From positions 1-38,577 of the forward strand of contig JAUNWP010000014.1 in the NCBI GenBank assembly GCA_030540255.1: 38,577 nucleotides of DNA, in the 5' to 3' direction. The notes below the pieces were generated by a model that saw only the letters and a list, made by a program, of their open reading frames with translations, was not told the origin of the DNA and did no database searches. Made by a program: the position numbers and the translations under genes. This stretch comes from Eubacteriales bacterium (GTDB taxonomy: Bacteria; Bacillota; Clostridia; Lachnospirales; Lachnospiraceae). How positions within the stretch are numbered: the stretch's first letter is position 1; the number at the start of each line of letters is the position of its first letter. Of this stretch, positions 8,134 to 15,795 are shown piece by piece.

Positions 8134-8402
8134 ACGTCGAGAGCTGCCTTAAGCGCATCCATACTGGAATAACGCGGAGCAGAAGGATCCTTCATCATTT
8201 TTCTGCCATCCTCAATGGCAGCGGCTGTCGTATCATTCGGTACTTCCAGTTTTAATTCAAAAGGAATACCATGCTCACGGATAGCGGTTCTCAGGAACAT
8301 ATTTACAGCAGTTGTCATATTCAGACCAAGCTCATTGAAGATTTCCTCCGCTTGATCCTTGATAGCCTTGTCTGTACGAATATTTAAGTTAGTTGTAGCC
8401 AT
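8130..8402 (-). CDS. RelB/DinJ-family antitoxin (toxin partner lost)
   Basis: This 90-residue protein has the N-terminal ribbon-helix-helix of RelB/DinJ antitoxins (TTNLNIRTDKAIKDQAEEIF, GLNMTTAVNMFL) and the conserved IPFEL segment. The C-terminal part normally wraps the toxin. Such antitoxins bind and neutralise a RelE/YafQ RNase and repress their own operon. The start at 8402 is fixed by GGAGGTG seven bases upstream; a longer frame from 8417 would include the ribosome site. Only the first codons of the toxin remain downstream, so this is now an orphan. It could still neutralise related toxins encoded elsewhere or be a decaying leftover. Confidence 0.9.
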   Translation of the reverse strand: MATTNLNIRTDKAIKDQAEEIFNELGLNMTTAVNMFLRTAIREHGIPFELKLEVPNDTTAAAIEDGRKMMKDPSAPRYSSMDALKAALDV

Positions 8403-8576
8403 ACAGAACACCTCCATTCAAGTTAAAGTAAAGCAGAAGTATGGCATTATCGAGCATAAAAATTATAATAAGTTAAAATCTTAGGATACTAGGTAGCCAA
8501 CAATGCCCGCAGGAAAAGGAAAAAGCCATTACGGAGGCATTGAAGCATTTTGGAATGATTTGACTTTAACATAAGG

Positions 8577-8620
8577 AAAACCCGAAGCAGTGCTGTAAAG
8601 GTACTGCTTCGGGTTTTTTA
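8577..8620. terminator. Bidirectional terminator downstream of hxlR
   Basis: A perfect 12-bp stem (8580-8591 with 8603-8614) has A-rich sequence on the left and TTTTTT on the right. It can end transcription of the reverse-strand HxlR gene and any transcript arriving from the other side. Confidence 0.88.
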
Positions 8621-8950
8621 CTGTTTGGCCTTATATGCTTCGCCCCAAGCCCACATGGAATCCAGAATAGGTTTCAGGCTTTTCCCGAGTTCCGTCAGCG
8701 AATACTCCACTCTCGGCGGAACTTCTGCGTAGACCTCACGGTGAACAAGCCCGTTTTCCTCCATTGCCCGGAGCTGGGCAGTCAAAACCTTTTGGGACAC
8801 CTTGCCTACAGACTTTTTCAGCTCCCCGAACCGCTTAGTTCCCGGCATCAGATCACGCAGGATCAGTACCTTCCACTTATCCCCGATGAGGGTAAGTGTG
8901 GTTTCTACTGGGCAGGCAGGAAGCTCAGTTTTTGCTTTTGCTTCAATCAT
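8618..8950 (-). CDS. HxlR-family winged-helix transcriptional regulator
   Basis: This 110-residue protein has the complete HxlR fold: CPVETTLTLIGDKWKVLILRDL, GELKKSVGKVSQKVLTAQLR (recognition helix) and VPPRVEYSLTELGKSL (wing). HxlR/YodB-type regulators often sense electrophiles or redox state through a Cys in the N-terminal CPV motif, which is present. The start at 8950 is set by GGAGGA six bases upstream; a longer frame from 9013 has no such signal. It is divergent from the lipoprotein-FMN-ADP-ribosylation operon, with repeated candidate operators in between, so it most likely controls that operon and itself. This last point is inference. Confidence 0.93.
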   Translation of the reverse strand: MIEAKAKTELPACPVETTLTLIGDKWKVLILRDLMPGTKRFGELKKSVGKVSQKVLTAQLRAMEENGLVHREVYAEVPPRVEYSLTELGKSLKPILDSMWAWGEAYKAKQ

Positions 8951-9025
8951 TTCAATTCCTCCGGAAATTTTTTGGGAAGCACCGAAATGCCGGAAGAGCC
9001 AGTAACGGCGCAATCGTTTCTTTCC

Positions 9026-9113
9026 GGTAACTACCTATTAGTTTCTATTTGGTAACTACGGTACATTATTGTACTTACTTTACGAATTGTAGCTACGGCA
9101 TTATTGTAATGCC
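9026..9113. promoter_or_regulatory. Candidate HxlR operators and divergent promoter region
   Basis: GGTAACTAC occurs twice (9026-9034, 9051-9059). The first forms an imperfect palindrome with TTAGTTTC just after it. GTAC-6-GTAC lies at 9061-9074, and GGCATTA/TAATGCC is a perfect inverted repeat at 9097-9113. The region sits between the regulator and the operon, so these are likely binding sites, but which one is used is unknown. Confidence 0.5.
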
Positions 9114-9158
9114 AGATACAAACGAAAGCAAGCTTAATCACCAAGGAGGTTACTCAAA

Positions 9159-10067
9159 ATGAAAAAAATTCTTTCTCTCACAATGGCTCTTGCCATGCTC
9201 GGCACGGCTCTCACCGGTTGCGGCTCCAAGAACGTCGTTTCCGAAGCACCCGCTGAAAACAGTACTCAGCAGACTGTACCTGTCCAGCAGGAACAGAGCC
9301 AGACTGAAAAGGCGCTGGCGCTCATCAACACCTTTGCTACCGGCGATACGGACACCGCCCGCAGCCTGTTGGCTGATGGCTATATCCAGCACAATCTGGC
9401 ATACGGCACCGGTGCGGATGCTTTTATCGGTTCCGTGGAATATCTTGCATCTGCTGATGTGAAAACAACTGTGAACAACATCCGTGCTTTTGAGGACGGT
9501 GACAAGGTATTCTTGCAGACAATTTACAATTTTGCCGGTGCCGGTGAGCAGGTCGCATTTGACATCTTCCGCTTTGACGAAAATGGCAAGATTGCTGAGC
9601 ATTGGGATAATCTGGCTGCGTTGGCTGAGCCGAATCCCTCCGGTCACACCCAGACAGACGGCACGATGGAGGTCACAGATCTGGATAAAACCGAGGAAAA
9701 CCGTGAACTTGTCAAGAATTTCCTCTACGATGTCATGCAGGGCAACAACCTTGACAAGACTCCGGACTATTTTGACGGTGATGCCTACATCCAGCACAAT
9801 ACCGGTATTGCCGATGGCGTGTCCGGTCTGAACGACGCGCTGGGCGCTCTGGCGGAGCAGGGCATTTCCATGGTGTACGATGAAGTTCACATGGTTCTGG
9901 CGCAGGGAAATTTCGTTCTTGCTGTCAGCGAAGGCACCTTTGGCGGTGCGCCCACCAGCTACTATGACTTGTGGCGTGTGGAGAATGGCAAGATTGCCGA
10001 GCATTGGGACGTGATGGAGACCATCGCGGATCAGTCCACCTGGCAGAATCAGAACGGCAAGTTCTGA
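9159..10067 (+). CDS. Lipoprotein with two SnoaL/NTF2-like domains
   Basis: A lipoprotein signal peptide ends in LTGC, with Cys20 as the lipidated residue. After a Gln/Ser/Thr-rich linker come two similar NTF2-like domains, about residues 47-165 and 175-295. Each contains YIQHN near its start and a NGKIAEHWD segment near its end, showing internal duplication. Related single-domain proteins are called SnoaL-like polyketide-cyclase-type proteins, but most have no known reaction. It should sit on the outer face of the membrane. The ATG follows AAGGAGG. It is the first gene of the HxlR-divergent operon. Codons end in G/C (ctg, ggc, gcc) much more often than in the surrounding core genes, suggesting transfer. 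Confidence 0.85.
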   Translation: MKKILSLTMALAMLGTALTGCGSKNVVSEAPAENSTQQTVPVQQEQSQTEKALALINTFATGDTDTARSLLADGYIQHNLAYGTGADAFIGSVEYLASADVKTTVNNIRAFEDGDKVFLQTIYNFAGAGEQVAFDIFRFDENGKIAEHWDNLAALAEPNPSGHTQTDGTMEVTDLDKTEENRELVKNFLYDVMQGNNLDKTPDYFDGDAYIQHNTGIADGVSGLNDALGALAEQGISMVYDEVHMVLAQGNFVLAVSEGTFGGAPTSYYDLWRVENGKIAEHWDVMETIADQSTWQNQNGKF

Positions 10068-10179
10068 TCGTTACCCGGAGGTAACCATACCACAATATTG
10101 TGCGTACTTCACAAGCCGCACAAATCCCATTACAATAAACCCATCAAGAGAAAACAAAAATTATTTGGAGGTACTTATC

Positions 10180-10575
10180 ATGAACAAAGTCGTAGAATTT
10201 CTGAATGCCAACCCTGTGCAGTATCTTGCTACCGTAGGTCGTGACGGTAAGGCAAAGTGCCGCCCGTTTATGTTCGCCGGCGAACTGGGCGGCAAGCTGT
10301 GGTTCTGCACCAACAATACCAAGGATGTCTACAAGGATATGCAGGAAAACCCGGAGGTGGAGATTTCCGTTTCCAGCCCGGAATTCGCATGGATCCGCCT
10401 GCACGGCAAGGCTGTGTTTGAGAATAATATGGCTGCTAAGGAAATGTGCATCCAGAACCCAATAGTGAAGGGGCAGTACGGCGAGGCCACAAACCCAATC
10501 TTTGAGGTGTTCTATCTGGACAATGCTCACGGCGTCATCGCTGACTTCTCAGGCAATCCTCCCTACGAGTTCTAA
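10180..10575 (+). CDS. Pyridoxamine 5'-phosphate oxidase-like FMN-binding protein
   Basis: This 131-residue split-barrel protein has family features: an opening MNKVVEFLNANPVQYLATV, then DGKAKCRPF, KLWFCTNNTKDVYKDM, VEISVSSPEFAWIRLHGKAVF and a C-terminal NPIFEVFYL. Such proteins bind FMN, or sometimes F420 or haem, in a dimer interface; the substrate cannot be read from sequence. GGAGGT precedes the ATG at 10180, so the longer frame from 10165 is rejected. It lies 112 bases after the lipoprotein gene and before a related FMN/ferredoxin fusion. The repeated flavin theme suggests a redox role for the operon. Confidence 0.88.
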   Translation: MNKVVEFLNANPVQYLATVGRDGKAKCRPFMFAGELGGKLWFCTNNTKDVYKDMQENPEVEISVSSPEFAWIRLHGKAVFENNMAAKEMCIQNPIVKGQYGEATNPIFEVFYLDNAHGVIADFSGNPPYEF

Positions 10576-10582
10576 TATAACA

Positions 10583-10616
10583 TGCAGCAGCCTTAAGAAA
10601 TATAAAGGCTGCTGCA
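10583..10616 (+). other. Strong intercistronic hairpin
   Basis: A perfect 12-bp stem (10583-10594 with 10605-10616) and 10-base loop lie between the two FMN-protein genes. No T-run follows, so it looks more like an mRNA processing or partial attenuation element than a full terminator. Confidence 0.55.
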
Positions 10617-10642
10617 ATTCTATAATGAGGGGTATTGAAACG

Positions 10643-11251
10643 ATGCAGAAACAAAATTATTTGAAATTGCTGGTGGAAAATATCCACTCCACCATCGTTG
10701 GCACCATCGGCGCAGACGGTCATCCCCAGACCCGTGTGATTGACATGATGCTCTATGATGAGCAGGGCGTGTATTTCCTCACTGCCAAGGGTAAAGCGTT
10801 CTATGCCCAGCTCATGGAGCAGGAGTACATCGCTCTGTCTGCCACCAAGGACAAAATCTCGATCTCTCTGCGGGGAAAGATCAAAAACATCGGTAGTGAA
10901 AAGCTGGACGAGATTTTCGAGAAAAACACTTATATGCAGTCCATCTATCCCGGCGACACCCGTAGTGCATTAGAGGTGTTCTGCTTGTACGAAGCGAACG
11001 GCGAGTATTTTGACATTAGCAACCCGGCGCAAATCGTCCGGGACAGCTTCACCATCGGCAAAGCGATACAGGAAGCACCGAGTTACTATGTGGGCGAAGC
11101 TTGCATCGGCTGCAAGCTGTGCTATTCGGTCTGTCCGCAGAAGTGCATCGACATTACAAAGAAGCCTGTGGTCATTGATCGGCACCATTGCTTGTACTGC
11201 GGGCGATGTGCTGAAACCTGCCCCAAGCAGGTTATCGAAAAGAGGGTTTGA
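10643..11251 (+). CDS. FMN-binding split-barrel protein fused to a 2[4Fe-4S] ferredoxin
   Basis: The N-terminal ~135 residues form a PPOX-type flavin domain (HSTIVGTIGADGHPQTRVID, VYFLTAKGKAFYAQL, ISISLRGKI). The C-terminal ~60 residues form a bacterial-type ferredoxin with two cluster motifs, CIGCKLCYSVC and CLYCGRCAETC. The combination suggests electron transfer from the clusters to flavin or the reverse. The ATG at 10643 is chosen because GAGGGG lies ten bases before it; upstream in-frame codons run into the hairpin and the preceding gene. It ends two bases before the macrodomain start, so translation of the two is closely linked. Confidence 0.9.
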   Translation: MQKQNYLKLLVENIHSTIVGTIGADGHPQTRVIDMMLYDEQGVYFLTAKGKAFYAQLMEQEYIALSATKDKISISLRGKIKNIGSEKLDEIFEKNTYMQSIYPGDTRSALEVFCLYEANGEYFDISNPAQIVRDSFTIGKAIQEAPSYYVGEACIGCKLCYSVCPQKCIDITKKPVVIDRHHCLYCGRCAETCPKQVIEKRV

Positions 11252-11253
11252 CT

Positions 11254-12024
11254 ATGAACCAAAGTGAAAAAAGATTGTTTCTCATCCAATCGCTTTTGAA
11301 GGAACGTCCGGAATATCGGGATTTGAGTATTCCGACAGAGCCGGAGAGTCAGCGTCAGCTTTTGAGGGGTCTGATGAATGTCCGCAGACCACGGCGTATC
11401 GGTGCGGATTTTCTGAAAATACAGGACAAGTATCTTCAAGGTGAAACCTCCGCAAAGGGTATCATCGATGTAGCTGACCTGATGCCTGCACAGCCGGGGC
11501 TGTATCTCTGGCAGGGCGACATTACAACGCTCAAGTGTGATGCCATCGTCAATGCGGCAAACTCCGGCATGACCGGCTGCTATATTCCGAACCATCGCTG
11601 CATCGACAATGCCATTCATACTTTCGCAGGTGTGGAGCTGCGACTTGCCTGTGAGGAACTGATGGAACAGCAAGGCTTTCCGGAACCTGTTGGACAGGCA
11701 AAAATCACTCCTGCGTTCAATCTGCCCTGCCGTTATGTGCTGCATACGGTTGGTCCGGTTATCAACGGGCGAGTGACGAAAGAGGACGAGGAGTTGTTGG
11801 CTTCAAGCTATCGCTCCTGTTTGGAGCTGGCAGCAGAAAACAAGCTGGAAAGCGTGGCGTTCTGCTGTATTTCCACGGGTGTATTTCATTTTCCAAACGA
11901 GCAGGCAGCAGAAATCGCGGTTCGGACGGTCAAAGAATTTCTCAAAAAGCAAACAAGTGTCAAGAAGGTGATCTTCAATGTTTTCAAGGATTTGGACAAA
12001 GTCATATACGAAAAGCTGCTCTGA
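11254..12024 (+). CDS. Zinc-type macrodomain ADP-ribosyl hydrolase
   Basis: This 256-residue protein has a helical N-terminal part (about 1-75) and a macrodomain. Visible motifs are WQGDITTLKCDAIVNAAN (ADP-ribose pocket), the zinc-macrodomain signature GCYIPNHRCIDNAIH with its Cys/His ligands, YVLHTVGP and CCISTGVFHFP. Family members remove ADP-ribose from proteins, and in Firmicutes pathogens reverse the mark placed by a neighbouring SirTM sirtuin. That partner is the next gene and overlaps by 47 bases. GAGGG lies seven bases before the ATG at 11254. All pocket residues that can be judged by eye are present, so it is probably active. Confidence 0.93.
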   Translation: MNQSEKRLFLIQSLLKERPEYRDLSIPTEPESQRQLLRGLMNVRRPRRIGADFLKIQDKYLQGETSAKGIIDVADLMPAQPGLYLWQGDITTLKCDAIVNAANSGMTGCYIPNHRCIDNAIHTFAGVELRLACEELMEQQGFPEPVGQAKITPAFNLPCRYVLHTVGPVINGRVTKEDEELLASSYRSCLELAAENKLESVAFCCISTGVFHFPNEQAAEIAVRTVKEFLKKQTSVKKVIFNVFKDLDKVIYEKLL

Positions 12025-12862
12025 GCCGATTGAACGGCTGAAAGCTGCTTTACAGGACTGTGACGCCGTAGTGATAGGTGCCGGTTCCGGACTGTCTACG
12101 GCGGCGGGATTTGACTACACCGGCGAACGGTTTAAGCAGTACTTTTCAGACTTTGCGGCAAAGTACGGCATCCGGGATATGTACAGCGGCGGCTTCTATC
12201 CCTTCCCCACGATGGATGAATTCTGGGCATATTGGAGCCGTTATATATACATCAACCGTTATCAGAATGCACCCAAGCCGGTCTACGATGATCTTCTGAA
12301 GCTGGTGCATGATAAGGATTATTTCGTGATCACAAGCAATGTTGACCACTGCTTTCAAAAGGCCGGATTCGACAAGAAGCGACTGCTCTATACGCAGGGT
12401 GATTATGGACTGTTCCAGTGCAGTGAGCCGTGCTGTCAGGAAACCTTTGATAACGAAGCTGTGATTCGCGAAATGGTCAAACGGCAGAATAATATGAAGG
12501 TACCGACCGAGCTTCTTCCGACCTGTCCTCACTGCGGAAAGGCCATGGCGATGAACCTTCGCTGCGACGATACTTTTGTTGAGGATGAGGGCTGGCATCA
12601 AGCTGCGGAGCGGTATGATAATTTCCTCAGAACCCGTGAAGGGCAAAAAATCCTCTTTTTGGAATTAGGTGTCGGCTACAATACTCCGGGCATCATCAAG
12701 TATCCGTTTTGGAAGATGACAGCTGAAAATCCTAATTCTACCTATGCCTGTATCAATCAGGGACAGGCGGTTTGTCCTCAAGAAATCGAGCAGCGATCAA
12801 TCTGCATGGATGCAGATATTGGGCAGGTTTTGCAAAGTCTGTCCGATGTGGCAATTCAATAA
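11978..12862 (+). CDS. SirTM-type (macrodomain-linked) sirtuin, probable protein ADP-ribosyltransferase
   Basis: This 294-residue sirtuin-fold protein has the NAD pocket GAGSGLSTAAGFDYTG, the TSNVDHCFQKAGF motif and zinc cysteine pairs (CSEPCC and CPHC). TSNVD with AGF replaces the TQNID...HxxAG of deacetylases, as in the SirTM class, which uses NAD+ to ADP-ribosylate proteins rather than deacetylate. Family knowledge: in Staphylococcus and Streptococcus the target is a lipoylated GcvH-like carrier encoded beside it. No such carrier or lipoate ligase is present here. GAAGGTG before the ATG at 11978 supports this start, which overlaps the macrodomain gene by 47 bases. A terminator follows the stop closely. 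Confidence 0.92.
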   Translation: MFSRIWTKSYTKSCSEPIERLKAALQDCDAVVIGAGSGLSTAAGFDYTGERFKQYFSDFAAKYGIRDMYSGGFYPFPTMDEFWAYWSRYIYINRYQNAPKPVYDDLLKLVHDKDYFVITSNVDHCFQKAGFDKKRLLYTQGDYGLFQCSEPCCQETFDNEAVIREMVKRQNNMKVPTELLPTCPHCGKAMAMNLRCDDTFVEDEGWHQAAERYDNFLRTREGQKILFLELGVGYNTPGIIKYPFWKMTAENPNSTYACINQGQAVCPQEIEQRSICMDADIGQVLQSLSDVAIQ

Positions 12863-12868
12863 AAGAAA

Positions 12869-12916
12869 GCAGTTCTGCCATACGCGTATCGTGTGATAGA
12901 ACTGCCCTCCTTTTTT
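12869..12916 (+). terminator. Terminator of the macrodomain-SirTM operon
   Basis: GCAGTTCT (12869-12876) pairs with AGAACTGC (12898-12905), with extra pairing (ACG/CGT) inside, and is followed by TTTTTT. Confidence 0.9.
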
Positions 12917-13005
12917 ACCTATTGTCCTGATATAATAAAGTTGTAACAGCTATGGTTGATTAAATAGTATAATGCTGAGAAATAAAACAAACAGACTTTT
13001 GGAAA

Positions 13006-14136
13006 TTGAGGTCTGAAATTATCAAATGCAAAAGAGTTTTGAAATTCTATTTCCAAAACTCTTTTGTTTATCGGGATTTTGATTATAATGAGCGTTATCG
13101 TGATCTGAGCGATTATCTTTCGTTTTACGATTATGTCAGCAAGCAGATTGTCGAGAATGGTAAGACATACCTTATTTTTGATGAACTGCAGGCGGTGGAG
13201 CAATGGGAAAAAGCAATTGAGTCGTTCCGTTTGGATTTTGATGTGGATATCTATATAACGGGCTCGAATGCTTATTTGTTATCCACAGAATTTTCTACGC
13301 TTCTCTCAGGCAGATATGTAGAGATACGGATGCTGCCGCTGTCGTTTAAGGAATTTCTGGACTTCTACGAATTTGAAACCGATGTGACCATGGATGAAAA
13401 ATTCCAAAGGTATCTCCAATTTGGCGGAATGCCAATCTTGAGAGAATATAAGTTCAACGAGGCCAGAAGCAATCAGGCGTTGGAAGGCATCTATTCCACT
13501 GTAGTAATGAAAGACATTTTGCAGCGCAATAGTGGGGCGGATCAGGCTATGCTTCAGAAAATTATGCTGTTTTTGTGCTCTAATATTGGCAGCATCAGTT
13601 CTCCAAACAGTATCGGAAATGTGCTCTCGAATGAGGGTGATATCCATAGCGGAAAGCAGAAAAACATCGCAGGGAAAACTGTGGACAAATATATTTCTAT
13701 GCTATGCAATGCATTTGTTTTCTTCTCTGTTGGTCGGTATGATGTGAAAGGGAAGCAACTTTTGAAAACGCTGGGTAAATACTATATCATTGATATGGGG
13801 TTTCGTAATATGCTGTTAGGCTATCGAGATGCTGACCGTGGACATATTATTGAAAACATCGTATTTTTGGAACTTCTACGCCGTGACTATAGGGTATATA
13901 TCGGGAAGGTCGGAGAAACAGAGGTTGATTTCGTTGCGGAAAAGCCAAATGATAAGGTATATATCCAAGTGACGGAAAGTATGCAGTCACCGGAGACCCG
14001 TGAACGGGAGCTTCGCCCGCTGCGCTTAATTTCAGACAATTATGAAAAAATCGTGTTGTCTATGGATCATAGTTTTATTAATTCCTACGATGGTATTAAG
14101 TCTGAGAACATCATAGATTGGCTACTGAACGAATAA
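13006..14136 (+). pseudogene. 5'-truncated AAA ATPase with DUF4143 domain
   Basis: From about 13068 onward the frame is a normal member of the AAA_14/DUF4143 ATPases: Walker B TYLIFDELQ, ITGSNAYLLS, LSGRYVEIRMLPLSFKEFLDF, a middle helix region, and the C-terminal nuclease-like DUF4143 part (ENIVFLELLRRDYRVYIG, EVDFVAEKP). The usual first ~60-70 residues with the P-loop (GxRRxGKS) are missing. In their place is a 13-bp inverted repeat and unrelated sequence. A short frame beginning with ATG at 12974 (MLRNKTNRLLEIEV, then a stop) may be the decayed original start. The open frame is otherwise intact for over 1 kb, so the loss may be recent. Without a P-loop it should not hydrolyse ATP. Confidence 0.82.
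13029..13066. repeat. Perfect 13-bp inverted repeat at the truncation point
   Basis: CAAAAGAGTTTTG (13029-13041) and its exact reverse complement (13054-13066) flank a 12-base spacer. It sits precisely where homology to the DUF4143 ATPase begins. It could be a hairpin terminator, a leftover of a transposed element, or a deletion scar. Confidence 0.7.
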
Positions 14137-14189
14137 ATATTATATTTTCAAATACGGTACTTTTTACAACAGGGTTAATCAACGAGAAC

Positions 14190-14213
14190 TATGTTGAGAC
14201 TGTGGTGCTGCTC
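14190..14213 (+). pseudogene. Second rlmD 3'-end remnant (right edge of island)
   Basis: The codons here read YVETVVLL, the conserved C-terminal end of RlmD-type proteins, with no gene body upstream. Compared with the matching codons of the second RlmD-like gene (7919-7942), 18 of 24 bases agree and VETVVLL is identical. With the intact gene end near 7975 it brackets the accessory island. The divergence means it could come from a third RlmD allele, carried in by an element. Confidence 0.55.
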
Positions 14214-14225
14214 ATAAGGAGGAAA

Positions 14226-14945
14226 ATGCGAGGATTAGGAACAATTATTAATGCGTCGGCCATTCTGGCAGGCGGTATGTTGGGTATCATGTTTAAACGC
14301 TTTCTGAAAGAGAGCTATCAGGACACAATAATCAAGGCCACCGGTTTTTCTGTAGTATTTCTTGGAATGGCCGGTACATTGTCTAAGATGTTGATTGTCG
14401 GTCCGGACGGAAGCCTGAGTACCGGAGGTTCTATGCTTATGATCCTGTCACTGGCACTGGGTGCATTGCTGGGGGAACTCATTGACCTGGATGCACAGTT
14501 TGAACGATTCGGAGAATGGCTGAAACATAGAACAGGAAGTGACGGTGATAACAGCTTCGTCAACGGCTTCGTGGCAGCATCATTGACTGTGAGTATAGGA
14601 GCTATGGCAGTGATCGGGTCTATTCAGGATGGCATCTATGGAGATCATTCTACGCTGGTCGCAAAAGCTATTTTGGATTTTATTATTGTATTGATCATGG
14701 CATCGTCTATGGGCAAGGGCTGCATATTTTCTTTCATCCCGGTGGCGGTGCTGCAAGGGACTATGACTGCATTGGCTGTAGTGTTGTCCGGCTTTATGAC
14801 AGATGCTGTGTTGAATAATATTTCGTTGGTGGGCAATATCCTGATCTTCTGTGTAGGAATCAATCTGGTTCGGCCTAAAACCATCAAGGCGGCAAATCTG
14901 CTGCCGTCTCTGCTTGTTGCAGTAGCACTGACCGGTATTTTGTAA
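14226..14945 (+). CDS. DUF554 (YdfK-like) membrane protein
   Basis: This 239-residue, strongly hydrophobic protein has about six or seven membrane segments and the DUF554 pattern: GTIINASAILAGGMLGI at the start, GMAGTLSKML, LGALLGELIDLDAQFERFG, FVAASLTVSIGAMAVIGSIQDG, and ending GINLV-TIKAANLLPSL. Family members are uncharacterised inner-membrane proteins, possibly transporters. The open frame extends upstream to 14118, but that part is the RlmD remnant; AAGGAGG lies just before the ATG at 14226, with an unusually short spacing of three bases. It directly adjoins the island's right edge. Confidence 0.9.
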   Translation: MRGLGTIINASAILAGGMLGIMFKRFLKESYQDTIIKATGFSVVFLGMAGTLSKMLIVGPDGSLSTGGSMLMILSLALGALLGELIDLDAQFERFGEWLKHRTGSDGDNSFVNGFVAASLTVSIGAMAVIGSIQDGIYGDHSTLVAKAILDFIIVLIMASSMGKGCIFSFIPVAVLQGTMTALAVVLSGFMTDAVLNNISLVGNILIFCVGINLVRPKTIKAANLLPSLLVAVALTGIL

Positions 14946-15071
14946 ATAAAGCCGGGAGAAGCTTTTGTTTGTGCAGAATAATAATTGCTTTTCTTAAAAA
15001 GAGTATCCGAACAGCATATAAGAAACGGAACAAATATCCGGTCATTGCTTAGTTTAATCGTTTGAATCAAA

Positions 15072-15716
15072 ATGGATGATAGAGTAATGGAGATATACAG
15101 ATATGGAAATGATCAGGCTTCGCTTGTCCTGATTCAAATGGTGGGAGATCATGAGCTTCCGAACTTAGAATTTGAAATTAATGAGATACAAAGGATGTCG
15201 GATACGGACTTTCAGCTGATAGCAGTGAAAGTGAACAACTGGAATCATGATTTATCACCATGGAATGCCAAGGCAGTATTCGGCAAAGAAGATTTTGGCG
15301 ATGGTGCAAATGATACGCTCGAAGCTATACTGAAATTGTGCACAGATCCGGATAAAAGATATTGTCTCGGAGGATATTCAATGGCAGGATTATTTGCACT
15401 GTGGGCAGCATGCCGGACAAATAGATTTTCAGGTATTGCCGCAGCATCACCGTCTATCTGGTTCCCGGGATTTTTGGAAGACATGAAACATCATAAGATA
15501 CAAAGCGATTGTGTCTATCTGAGTCTTGGAGATAAAGAGGAAAAAACAAGAAATTCTGTTATGGCACAGGTCGGTAATTGTATACGAGAGGCGTATGCAT
15601 ACATGAATGAGGAAGGAATCCGATGCACACTGGAGTGGAATCAGGGAGGACACTTTAAAGATCCGGGATTGCGTACAGCCAAAGCTTTTGCCTGGGTAAT
15701 GAAAACGGGTAAATAG
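15072..15716 (+). CDS. Putative alpha/beta-hydrolase (esterase-like)
   Basis: This 214-residue protein carries a nucleophile elbow GYSMAG and a late His in NQGGHF, in the order expected for a serine hydrolase. AAASPSIWFP after the nucleophile resembles Fes/YbbA-like esterases, which cleave ester bonds such as siderophore or acyl esters. The substrate is unknown. The start is uncertain: neither ATG 15072 nor ATG 15087 has a strong ribosome site. It stands alone and is followed by a strong terminator. Confidence 0.75.
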   Translation: MDDRVMEIYRYGNDQASLVLIQMVGDHELPNLEFEINEIQRMSDTDFQLIAVKVNNWNHDLSPWNAKAVFGKEDFGDGANDTLEAILKLCTDPDKRYCLGGYSMAGLFALWAACRTNRFSGIAAASPSIWFPGFLEDMKHHKIQSDCVYLSLGDKEEKTRNSVMAQVGNCIREAYAYMNEEGIRCTLEWNQGGHFKDPGLRTAKAFAWVMKTGK

Positions 15717-15748
15717 GGGACGAAGGTCTATCAAGCCGATAAAAGGAC

Positions 15749-15795
15749 AAAGACTGCCCGGAGACGTATAAAAAATCTCCCGGCAGTCTTTTTAT
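15749..15795 (+). terminator. Strong terminator after the esterase-like gene
   Basis: A 16-bp stem with one mismatch (15749-15764 with 15776-15791) has an 11-base loop and is followed by TT and T-rich sequence. Confidence 0.9.

Noticed and set aside
8491..8563. Short frame ending HFGMI before the hxlR terminator
   Set aside because: It looks like a protein tail (QEKEKAITEALKHFGMI) but only about 27 codons remain after an upstream stop, and no family could be named.
9150..10004. Reverse-strand 284-codon open frame
   Set aside because: It lies fully antisense to the SnoaL-like lipoprotein gene, which has a signal peptide, lipobox, ribosome site and domain repeats. The antisense frame is a by-product of GC-rich codons.
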